NCBI GenBank assembly: GCA_003446315.1
Contig: DMBA01000227.1
Coordinates: 1-6,321 of the forward strand
DNA from: Ruminococcus sp.
Lineage (GTDB): Bacteria > Bacillota > Clostridia > Oscillospirales > Ruminococcaceae
Length of the DNA stretch: 6,321 bases
Direction of reading: 5' to 3'
Shown here in pieces: positions 1 to 5,029 of the stretch. The notes under the pieces were generated by a model, which saw nothing but the letters and a program-made list of their open reading frames with translations, was not told the origin of the DNA and searched no databases. The translations under genes and the position numbers were made by a program. The stretch's first letter is position 1, and each line of letters begins with the position of its first letter.

Positions 1-77
1 TACTGCGTTAGAAATCCTTGCCTTGCGTCAGCAAGGCGGCGGCTTTCTGCCTTGTCTCACGACAAAAATCCTGCGCA
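1..77. repeat. GC-rich block of three overlapping hairpins, possible dispersed repeat
   Basis: This non-coding block has three inverted repeats that share arms. GCCTTGC (20-26) pairs with GCAAGGC (31-37) around the loop GTCA. CAAGGC (32-37) can instead pair with GCCTTG (49-54). TTGTC (52-56) pairs with GACAA (61-65) around the loop TCAC. The motif AAATCC followed by TGCG also occurs twice, near 12-27 and 66-75. The block differs sharply from the AT-rich DNA after it. A chain of mutually exclusive hairpins of this kind fits a REP-like dispersed intergenic element, or the 3' processing or termination region of a gene left of the window. One copy in one window cannot show dispersal, so the repeat label is an inference. 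Confidence 0.4.
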
Positions 78-240
78 TCTATTCTTCAAGATTTAATTGG
101 TACATCAATATATATATATATGGCAGGACACATGAATTATATTTATTATATCATACTTATATTGAAAATTCAATAGTTTTTTTTGAACAGATGGAAAAAA
201 GCCTCCGCCCGTCTTCGTGTTGATGAAAGTGGTATTGAAA
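78..240. other. AT-rich non-coding spacer
   Basis: No convincing gene is seen here. The short open frames have no ribosome binding site and no recognisable protein. The stretch contains a (AT)7 dinucleotide run at 108-121. It also has a weak AT-rich stem, TATTGAA (160-166) with TTCAATA (169-175), closely followed by eight T residues (177-184). That could act as a weak terminator for an upstream plus-strand transcript, but the stem has only one G-C pair. Confidence 0.5.
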
Positions 241-284
241 TTGACAGGAAAGTAAATCAAGTGATATTTCAGAGAATGGGCATA

Positions 285-293
285 TGCTATAAT
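285..293 (+). promoter_or_regulatory. Extended -10 promoter of the GH16 gene
   Basis: TGC directly precedes a perfect TATAAT at 288-293, giving an extended -10 element. No good -35 lies 17 bases upstream (TATTTC at 265-270), which extended -10 promoters tolerate. Transcription should start near 300, giving a leader of about 48 bases before the ATG. A second, weaker possibility is TTGACA at 241-246 with GATATT at 263-268 (16-base spacing). Confidence 0.65.
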
Positions 294-305
294 ACAAACA
301 ATGAA

Positions 306-329
306 ATCCGCATCCCCCTTCATGCGGAT
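306..329 (+). other. 5' leader hairpin ahead of the GH16 ribosome binding site
   Basis: ATCCGCAT (306-313) and ATGCGGAT (322-329) form a perfect 8-bp stem with an 8-base loop, CCCCCTTC. It would sit about six bases from the predicted transcript start and ends five bases before the GGGAGG ribosome binding site (335-340). The position fits a 5'-end stabilising stem-loop or a structure that tunes ribosome access. There is no T-run, so it is not an intrinsic terminator. Confidence 0.5.
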
Positions 330-347
330 ATTTTGGGAGGAATGTGT

Positions 348-1778
348 ATGCAAAAAGCAAAAATCAGTGTGCTGACAGCAGCCCTGATGTTGCTGACCGG
401 CTGCGGCAGTACGGAACCCGCTTCGGATGAAGCAGAGAGCAGCCGGTCTGAGGCTGCGGAGACAGCAGCTTCTGTGCCGGAAACCACGGAAACCGAAGAA
501 GAAACAGAAGAAATCCCTGTTCCGGACGGGTATTCTTTGCTTTGGAATGATGAGTTCAACGGGGATGCGCTGGATGAATCCATCTGGAACTATGAGCCGC
601 ATGAACCGGGCTGGACGAACGAAGAATTGCAGGAATATACGACATCTACAGATAATGTATTCCTGCGTGACGGCAATCTTGTCATCAAAGCGATCAAATC
701 AGAAAAAGACGGTGCAGATTATTATACTTCCGGCAAAGTGACAGCACAGAATAAGAAAGATTTCACATACGGCAAAGTGACTGCGCGTGCAAAAGTGCCT
801 GCCGGACAGGGACTCTGGCCCGCGATCTGGATGATGCCGCAGGATGAACAGCATTACGGTCAATGGCCGAAGTGCGGCGAGATCGACATTATGGAAGTGT
901 TGGGCAGCCGGCTGGATACTGCTTACGGTACGCTGCATTACGGAGAACCCCACGGCGAACAGCAGGGGACTTATGTGCTGGAAAACGGCAGCTTTGCAGA
1001 TGATTTCCATGAGTTTTCCGTGGAATGGGAACCGGGAGAAATGCGCTGGTATATCGACGGGGAGCTGTATCACACAGTCAATGACTGGTTTACGGCAGTG
1101 GAAGGCGAAGACGAAAAGCCGTATCCGGCACCGTTTGACCAGCCGTTCTTTGTGCAGATGAATCTGGCAGTCGGCGGCACATGGCCGGGCAATCCGGATG
1201 AAACGACCGATTTTGACCATGCAGAATTTGAGATCGACTATGTGCGCGTTTATCAGAAACCGTCTTATGATACCAATGTATCGAAGCCGGAAGCAAATTA
1301 CCGGCAGGCACTGGAAGACGGCAACTTCATCTATAACGGTGATTTCTCGGAGCAGGAAGACCTGACAGATGATGAAAACTGGAAATTCCTGCTGTTTGAA
1401 GGCGGCGAAGGTTCTGCCGAAATCAAGGATAACAAAATCATCATCAAGACGGAAAATGAAGGTACGGTGGATTATTCCGTGCAGCTTGTGCAGCCGGAAA
1501 TGCCGATCATCAAGGGCAAAAAATACCGTGTATCGTTTGATGCATGGGCGGATGAGGCACGCGATATCATTGTTTGCGTATCTGCACCGAATGCAGGCTG
1601 GATCCGGTATCTGCCGGACACCACACTGACGATCTCGGCAGAGCAGAAAACCTATACCTATGAATTTGAAATGCAGGATAAGGATGATCCGCTGGGCAGA
1701 CTGGAGTTCAATCTTGGAAACCGCGGTTCGGATGCAACTGTGTATCTGACCAATGTCCGGCTGGAAGAAATCGAATAA
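348..1778 (+). CDS. Lipid-anchored GH16 endo-beta-glucanase (laminarinase type) with C-terminal CBM4/9-like module
   Basis: This is a 476-residue surface lipoprotein glycoside hydrolase. Residues 1-19 are a lipoprotein signal peptide with lipobox LLTGC (lipidated Cys19). A Ser/Glu/Thr-rich linker runs to about residue 57. The GH16 domain spans about 61-303 and carries the laminarinase-type signature ExDxxE within GEIDIMEVLG: Glu178 is the nucleophile, Asp180 assists and Glu183 is the acid/base. WTNEELQEYT (89-98) and GLWPAIWM (155-162) are further GH16 hallmarks. Residues of about 326-474 (NGDFS near the start, YLTNVRLEE at the end) resemble a CBM4/9 beta-sandwich. The likely substrate is beta-1,3- or mixed-linkage beta-1,3-1,4-glucan; substrate choice is inferred from the subfamily look. 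ATG 348 is preferred because GGGAGG (335-340) lies 7 bases upstream, whereas an in-frame ATG at 342 would be only 1 base from it. The gene stands alone between its own promoter and a strong terminator. Confidence 0.92.
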   Translation: MQKAKISVLTAALMLLTGCGSTEPASDEAESSRSEAAETAASVPETTETEEETEEIPVPDGYSLLWNDEFNGDALDESIWNYEPHEPGWTNEELQEYTTSTDNVFLRDGNLVIKAIKSEKDGADYYTSGKVTAQNKKDFTYGKVTARAKVPAGQGLWPAIWMMPQDEQHYGQWPKCGEIDIMEVLGSRLDTAYGTLHYGEPHGEQQGTYVLENGSFADDFHEFSVEWEPGEMRWYIDGELYHTVNDWFTAVEGEDEKPYPAPFDQPFFVQMNLAVGGTWPGNPDETTDFDHAEFEIDYVRVYQKPSYDTNVSKPEANYRQALEDGNFIYNGDFSEQEDLTDDENWKFLLFEGGEGSAEIKDNKIIIKTENEGTVDYSVQLVQPEMPIIKGKKYRVSFDAWADEARDIIVCVSAPNAGWIRYLPDTTLTISAEQKTYTYEFEMQDKDDPLGRLEFNLGNRGSDATVYLTNVRLEEIE

Positions 1779-1780
1779 GA

Positions 1781-1823
1781 AAAAACACACGATGCGTTTG
1801 TGAGAAACGTGTCGTGTGTTTTT
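1781..1823. terminator. Symmetrical, probably bidirectional intrinsic terminator
   Basis: A 19-bp stem (1781-1799 with 1805-1823, two G-U pairs) surrounds the loop GTGAG. The outer 12 bp are perfectly complementary. The stem starts with A5 and ends with T5, so both strands present a hairpin followed by a U-run. It starts three bases after the GH16 stop codon, and it could also stop minus-strand transcripts arriving from the DUF3592-like gene, whose stop codon is about 94 bases away. Confidence 0.85.
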
Positions 1824-1853
1824 CGTTGAAGTTGCTAAAGTTTAATTATACGG

Positions 1854-1865
1854 AACCGATCGGTT
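1854..1865. promoter_or_regulatory. Perfect 12-bp palindrome AACCGATCGGTT, candidate operator
   Basis: AACCGATCGGTT is a perfect two-fold palindrome that ends seven bases before the -35 box of the plus-strand promoter at 1872-1900. Its centre is near -47 relative to the predicted start, a usual place for an activator or a dimeric regulator. The cognate regulator is unknown. Confidence 0.35.
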
Positions 1866-1871
1866 TTCGTC

Positions 1872-1900
1872 TTGCAATTCGGCAGAAATTGTGCTATAAT
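1872..1900 (+). promoter_or_regulatory. Strong extended -10 promoter facing into the antisense strand of the DUF3592-like gene
   Basis: TTGCAA (1872-1877), a 17-base spacer, TG at 1892-1893 and a perfect TATAAT (1895-1900) make a near-ideal sigma-A promoter with predicted start around 1907. It lies just after the terminator of the GH16 unit and reads rightwards across 1917-2375, where the only credible gene is on the other strand. The first plus-strand gene downstream is the esterase at 2587. The RNA would therefore be an antisense RNA, or a leader of about 680 bases for the esterase operon. Confidence 0.55.
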
Positions 1901-1916
1901 AAAAATGATTCCGAAC

Positions 1917-2375
1917 CTATTTGCGAAATTTGTGCAAAATCAGAAAACCGCACAGACTGCACACCGATATCCCGAACAGCACAAAACTGTTGCGCTTGTG
2001 CACATCTGCTGTACGGAAATCAATGATGCGGTTTTGCGGATCATCGGGATCATAGTACATCGTCAGCGTGTCACCGACAGCAACCTTTGCACGCCACGCA
2101 GCAGCAGATGTAATACCGAGTTGCTTTGCAATATCCTGCGATTCTGCTTCCACAACAACGATTTGCAGACCGTCGAATGTGCCGTTTTGTTCCAGTGCCG
2201 TCACGCGAACCGAAGCAGAGGGCATTGTATCCTGCGCATTTGCGAGTGTATGCTCCTGTGAGATTCCGGTAAACAGCAGAAAGCTGCCGCATCCGAAGGA
2301 CAAAATGGCAGCGATCAGGATGATGATTTGCAGGATCCGGAACAGAACAGATCGGATCCCGGTTTGTTTGGACAT
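1917..2375 (-). CDS. Small two-TM membrane protein, DUF3592-like
   Basis: This is a 152-residue predicted membrane protein. It has an N-terminal hydrophobic helix (about 12-36), a polar middle of about 37-129 rich in beta-strand-like segments, and a second helix (about 130-147) with a short basic end. The motif VGDTLTMYYDPDDPQNRI (100-117) is typical of the DUF3592 family, whose members have this TM-sandwich-TM layout and no established function. The topology suggests that the middle domain lies outside the membrane. The start at 2375 is supported by AAAGGGGG (complement of 2383-2390) seven bases upstream and by a good promoter just beyond. It is a single-gene unit, convergent with the GH16 gene and divergent from the esterase operon. 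A well-formed promoter at its 3' side may drive antisense RNA across it. The family assignment is from sequence memory, so function is left open. Confidence 0.8.
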   Translation of the reverse strand: MSKQTGIRSVLFRILQIIILIAAILSFGCGSFLLFTGISQEHTLANAQDTMPSASVRVTALEQNGTFDGLQIVVVEAESQDIAKQLGITSAAAWRAKVAVGDTLTMYYDPDDPQNRIIDFRTADVHKRNSFVLFGISVCSLCGFLILHKFRK

Positions 2376-2400
2376 CGCAGCGCCCCCTTTCTTCGTACTG

Positions 2401-2429
2401 ATTATACCATATTATAGAGAAAAAAGCAA
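2401..2429 (-). promoter_or_regulatory. Promoter of the DUF3592-like gene
   Basis: On the minus strand, TTGCTT (complement of 2424-2429), a 17-base spacer, TGG and a perfect TATAAT (complement of 2401-2406) form an extended -10 promoter. Transcription should begin near 2394, leaving a short leader of about 19 bases that includes the ribosome binding site. Confidence 0.7.
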
Positions 2430-2446
2430 TGACCTGACGCACATTT

Positions 2447-2458
2447 TACACATGTGTA
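2447..2458. promoter_or_regulatory. Perfect 12-bp palindrome TACACATGTGTA, candidate operator
   Basis: TACACATGTGTA is perfectly two-fold symmetric and lies in the divergent spacer between the DUF3592-like gene and the esterase operon, 18 bases upstream of the minus-strand -35 box. It could bind a dimeric regulator serving one or both genes. No regulator is encoded in the window. Confidence 0.3.
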
Positions 2459-2482
2459 TCCGGCGAACTTTCGATCATTTGC

Positions 2483-2580
2483 AGCGGGGCATCCCCGTTA
2501 TCTTATAAAATATGGAAATGCAATGGCTTGCTCTGTAAAAAGCGCATTATTTCGGTGACCGTCACAAAACCAACGGGGGG
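2483..2580 (+). promoter_or_regulatory. Candidate translational switch ahead of the esterase (anti-SD / anti-anti-SD)
   Basis: CCCCGTT (2493-2499) is a perfect 7-base complement of AACGGGG (2572-2578), which is part of the esterase ribosome binding site (G-run 2575-2580, six bases before ATG 2587). The same CCCCGTT can instead pair with AGCGGGG just upstream (2483-2489) in a 7-bp hairpin with the triloop CAT. These two exclusive pairings are the arrangement expected of a ribosome-binding-site switch. It only works if the transcript begins upstream of 2483. A poor promoter-like TATAAA at 2504-2509 would start too late to include it. Confidence 0.35.
2555..2565. promoter_or_regulatory. Inverted repeat GTGACCGTCAC ahead of the esterase
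   Basis: GTGAC (2555-2559) and GTCAC (2561-2565) are perfect complements separated by a single C. It lies 21 bases before the esterase ATG. The one-base spacer makes an RNA hairpin unlikely, so a protein-binding site is the more natural reading. No regulator is assigned. Confidence 0.25.
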
Positions 2581-2586
2581 ATTATT

Positions 2587-3933
2587 ATGGTATCTATCAA
2601 ACGGACAGCGGCTGCATGCACAGCGATTTGTCTGGCAGCGGCATCATTTCCGGCATCGGCAGCGGGATCAGGTGACGAATATCTGCCGTTGAACCGCAAC
2701 CGGACGGACTGCGTGTATTCCGATCAGCAGAACACCGCATATGCTTCCTGCAATGATGTTTATTACGATGCGTGGAGCGGCAGCAAGGGCAGTTATCTGG
2801 CATATGATCTTTCGGCATTTCAGCCGGAAAAGATCAATGTTGCGTGGTATTCCGGCGCGTGGAATAATTATGATTACACGGTTCTGAATGAATCGGCAGG
2901 CGCATCGCTTTCCGCATATAAGATCTATGTCAACGCAGCGGAAGGCGGCGCATATCCGGAAACCGGTTGGGAAGAAAAGGTTTCCGTGCAGGATTACACG
3001 GCACATTCCGGACAGAATCTGCTGGATTTCACCGGCTATCACTGGGTGAAGCTGGAAGTATGCGGGGTGCAGAACGGCGGCACAACGGTCAGCCTGAATG
3101 TGGATATCCACGATTGTTCTGCGGGCGCACCGGATAGCTGGATCTTTTACGGCGACAGCATCACGGCAGGCGGCATGGTGACGTTTTCCGCCGGTGACGG
3201 TAATTTTGCAGATTTTGTGCACCGGCTTGATCCGCGGCACTATCCGGCACAGGAAAACGGCGGGATCGGCGGCATTTTCAGCACGACCGGCAAAGCAAAT
3301 ATTGACCGCTGGCTCAAACAGTTTCCGGGCACATATGTCAGCATTGCATACGGCACAAACGACTGCTGGGGCAATCAGACCGGCGCGGAACGGTATTATG
3401 AGAACACGGTCTATATGATCGAGGCGGTACAGAAAGCCGGAAAGACCGCTGTTTTGCCGAAGATCCCATATTCCACGGAACCGGGCATTACGCCGTATAT
3501 CGGCGATTACAATGCGCAGATCGACCGGATCTACCGGGAATATCCGGATGTGATACAGGGGCCTGATTTTTATGCATGGTTTCAGGAACATCCGGAAGGT
3601 CTGAGTGCAGACGGTGTGCATCCGAATGCGGACGGCTATAATGAAATGCGCAGGCTTTGGGCAGAAACAGCCGTGGAAGCGATTTACAGCAAGGCGGCTG
3701 ATCCGGCAGCGTGTTCCGGAGATGTGAATGCAGACGGAAAAAACGATGCAGCAGATGCAGAATTGCTTGCAGCATATCTGACAGGGAAGGGAACGCTGCC
3801 TGCGGGCTGGAAGAATGCCGATCTGAACGGGGACGGCAGACTGCATGCAGGCGATCTGACATTGCTGAAACGATTGATTCTAATGAAAGAAACGGAAGAC
3901 CCTGTGATGACACAGCCGGTGCTTCTGGATTGA
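2587..3933 (+). CDS. Secreted SGNH/GDSL esterase with C-terminal type I dockerin (cellulosomal)
   Basis: This 448-residue exported enzyme begins with a Sec signal peptide (KR at 5-6, hydrophobic 7-22, cleavage after the ASA at 23-25). Residues of about 28-178 form a beta-rich N-terminal domain reminiscent of galactose-binding-like or jelly-roll modules. The SGNH hydrolase domain follows (about 184-368): GDSIT with nucleophile Ser191, glycine-rich NGGIGG (224-229), GTND with Asn258, and DGVH with Asp342 and His345 completing the triad. Residues of about 378-433 are a dockerin with two calcium loops, Asp379/Asn381/Asp383/Asp390 and Asp412/Asn414/Asp416/Asp423. The dockerin should plug the enzyme into a cohesin scaffold encoded elsewhere. 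Carbohydrate acetyl-ester removal is the likely role, but the substrate is an inference. The start has a G6 ribosome binding site at 2575-2580. It is the first gene of a two-gene operon with the lipoprotein 8 bases downstream. No strong promoter is visible immediately upstream. Confidence 0.92.
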   Translation: MVSIKRTAAACTAICLAAASFPASAAGSGDEYLPLNRNRTDCVYSDQQNTAYASCNDVYYDAWSGSKGSYLAYDLSAFQPEKINVAWYSGAWNNYDYTVLNESAGASLSAYKIYVNAAEGGAYPETGWEEKVSVQDYTAHSGQNLLDFTGYHWVKLEVCGVQNGGTTVSLNVDIHDCSAGAPDSWIFYGDSITAGGMVTFSAGDGNFADFVHRLDPRHYPAQENGGIGGIFSTTGKANIDRWLKQFPGTYVSIAYGTNDCWGNQTGAERYYENTVYMIEAVQKAGKTAVLPKIPYSTEPGITPYIGDYNAQIDRIYREYPDVIQGPDFYAWFQEHPEGLSADGVHPNADGYNEMRRLWAETAVEAIYSKAADPAACSGDVNADGKNDAADAELLAAYLTGKGTLPAGWKNADLNGDGRLHAGDLTLLKRLILMKETEDPVMTQPVLLD

Positions 3934-3941
3934 GGAGAAAT

Positions 3942-4346
3942 ATGCGAAAAACAGCGATACTTGCAGCGGGATTGCTGCTGCTGACAGGCTGCGGCGAAAC
4001 GCAGGATCAGGAAGTGCATTATATCAAGACTTCTGTTATGTACAATACTTTGACGGACATGTATCAGAATCCGGACGATTATCTGGGCAAGATCTATCAT
4101 ATGACCGGTACACTGTATCCGTCCACGGATCAGAACGGACAGACGTTTTATTCTGTATATGTCGAAGGTGCAGACGGACACGGCATCGGCTTGGAACTGG
4201 ATTACAGCAGTTTCGAAGGACTTGCGGATTATGATACGATAACCGTTGAAGGCAAGCTGGAAAAGGAGACAGGAAATGTCAACGGCACACATTCAGAATA
4301 TCTGATCCTGCGTGTCAGCTCGCTGGAAAAGCGGGAATCGAAGTAA
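3942..4346 (+). CDS. Small lipoprotein with OB-fold-like domain, function unknown
   Basis: This 134-residue predicted lipoprotein has a signal peptide with lipobox LLTGC (Cys17) and should be anchored on the outer face of the membrane. The mature part, about 28-130, alternates strand-like segments in an order typical of small OB-fold domains: GKIYHMTGTLYP (49-60), FYSVYVEG, GIGLELDY, DTITVEGKLEKE and EYLILRVSSLEK. This fold call is a pattern judgement; no catalytic motif is seen. The ribosome binding site AGGAG (3933-3937) shares its first base with the esterase stop codon TGA, and only eight bases separate the genes, so the two are very likely co-transcribed and possibly translationally coupled. 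The last 32 bases overlap the 3' end of mntP on the opposite strand, and no terminator is visible after the stop. The pairing with the esterase could mean a shared surface function, but nothing here proves it. Confidence 0.85.
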   Translation: MRKTAILAAGLLLLTGCGETQDQEVHYIKTSVMYNTLTDMYQNPDDYLGKIYHMTGTLYPSTDQNGQTFYSVYVEGADGHGIGLELDYSSFEGLADYDTITVEGKLEKETGNVNGTHSEYLILRVSSLEKRESK

Positions 4347-4920
4347 TCATACAGGGTGCAGAGCCGTTCATATGCGAGAAAAAGATGTGTATGCCGATCG
4401 CAATGAGGATCAATCCGCCGCAGAGCTGTGCTTTCTCATGGAGCAGATCCCCGCAGACTCTGCCGATCCGGATACTGATGATGCTGAGCACGGCAGTCAC
4501 AGCGGCGATCATGCCGGATGCCGGGAAGATCGGGAAATGCGGGAATGCGGAAAAACTGATGCCGACCGCCAGCGCATCTATGCTGACGGCAATGCTCTGG
4601 AGCAGCAGCGCACGGAATGTGAGCTCAGACTGCGCCGCAGGATCGTTTTTCCGCAGCGCGTCCAGAATCATGCGGATGCCGAGTCCGCAGAGGAGCAGCA
4701 ATGCGATGTAATGGTCGAATTGTGCGATGATGCTGTAAAAAACAGAGCCAAGCAGAAAACCGGTGAGTGGCATCAGCCCCTGCATGATGCCGAAGCAAAT
4801 GCCGGATGCACCGGCGTAAAATCCGCGGAGCTTCCGGCAGCACATGCCGTTTGTCATCGAAACAGCGCAGGCATCCATCGCAAGCCCGACCGCCAGCAGC
4901 ATCAGATCCGATGTATGCAT
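4315..4920 (-). CDS. mntP: MntP/YebN-family manganese efflux pump
   Basis: This 201-residue inner-membrane protein has about six hydrophobic helices in two similar halves. The paired signatures GLAMDACAVSM (12-22, Asp16) and SIDALAVGISF (113-123, Asp115) are the hallmark of MntP, which exports Mn2+ when it is in excess. GGLILIAIGIHIFFSH (168-183) is the typical last helix. ATG 4920 is chosen because AAGGAG (complement of 4929-4934) lies eight bases upstream; an in-frame TTG at 4926 would be only two bases from it. Compared with the E. coli protein as I recall it, which ends near this last helix at about 188 residues, there is a tail of about 16 residues (SAPCMITSIPAFPAS). Its end lies in the overlap with the convergent lipoprotein gene. 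The predicted leader is about 49 bases, too short for the yybP-ykoY manganese riboswitch that often precedes such genes. Confidence 0.9.
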   Translation of the reverse strand: MHTSDLMLLAVGLAMDACAVSMTNGMCCRKLRGFYAGASGICFGIMQGLMPLTGFLLGSVFYSIIAQFDHYIALLLLCGLGIRMILDALRKNDPAAQSELTFRALLLQSIAVSIDALAVGISFSAFPHFPIFPASGMIAAVTAVLSIISIRIGRVCGDLLHEKAQLCGGLILIAIGIHIFFSHMNGSAPCMITSIPAFPAS

Positions 4921-4948
4921 AATCAAGACTCCTTTCGGGCGGCAGCAG

Positions 4949-4977
4949 TTGACAAAACCGGCATTTTCTGGTATGAT
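4949..4977 (+). promoter_or_regulatory. Promoter of the aminotransferase gene
   Basis: A perfect TTGACA (4949-4954), a 17-base spacer, TG at 4969-4970 and TATGAT (4972-4977) form a strong promoter. The predicted start near 4984 leaves a leader of about 46 bases before ATG 5030. The -10 box shares two bases with the -10 box of the divergent mntP promoter. Confidence 0.8.
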
Positions 4978-5004
4978 TATAACAGCCGGATGAAACGGTG
5001 AAGA
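4976..5004 (-). promoter_or_regulatory. Promoter of mntP
   Basis: On the minus strand, a perfect TATAAT (complement of 4976-4981) is preceded by TGT, giving an extended -10. The -35 at 17-base spacing is weak (TCTTCA, complement of 4999-5004). Start is expected near 4969. Polymerase bound here would cover the aminotransferase promoter and the reverse. CCGGC (4958-4962) and GCCGG (4985-4989) flank the shared core symmetrically. Confidence 0.6.
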
Positions 5005-5029
5005 TTACAATCAGAAAAGAGGAAGTAAT

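Noticed and set aside
160..184. Intrinsic terminator made of an AT stem plus T8
   Set aside because: The stem has one G-C pair and a two-base loop, so it is too weak to list as a terminator. It is mentioned only in the spacer description.
23..223. 66-codon open frame at the left edge
   Set aside because: It runs through the hairpin block and AT-rich spacer, has no ribosome binding site and has low-complexity composition.
699..1790. 363-codon open frame on the minus strand across the GH16 gene
   Set aside because: It lies fully inside a well-supported GH16 gene, runs into the terminator hairpin and has no recognisable protein motif. It is a codon-bias shadow.
1872..2261. 129-codon plus-strand open frame starting at the antisense promoter
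   Set aside because: The possible ATG at 1905 would be practically leaderless with no ribosome binding site. The peptide has no recognisable features, and the DUF3592-like frame on the other strand is convincing. A non-coding antisense RNA is the better reading.
2504..2509. TATAAA as the -10 box of the esterase operon
   Set aside because: The only -35-like match (TTGCAG at 2479-2484) is 19 bases away and there is no TG extension. It is too poor to call as a promoter without transcript data.
2668..3846. 392-codon open frame on the minus strand across the esterase gene
   Set aside because: The plus strand has a signal peptide, the SGNH triad and a dockerin. The reverse frame is a Cys/Arg/Ile-rich shadow with no family features.
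4921..4975. yybP-ykoY manganese riboswitch before mntP
   Set aside because: The predicted mntP leader is only about 49 bases and shows none of the expected paired elements. The space is too small.
4312..5001. 229-codon plus-strand open frame across mntP
   Set aside because: It is highly polar, lacks motifs and covers the clear MntP membrane protein and its promoter. It is treated as a shadow.
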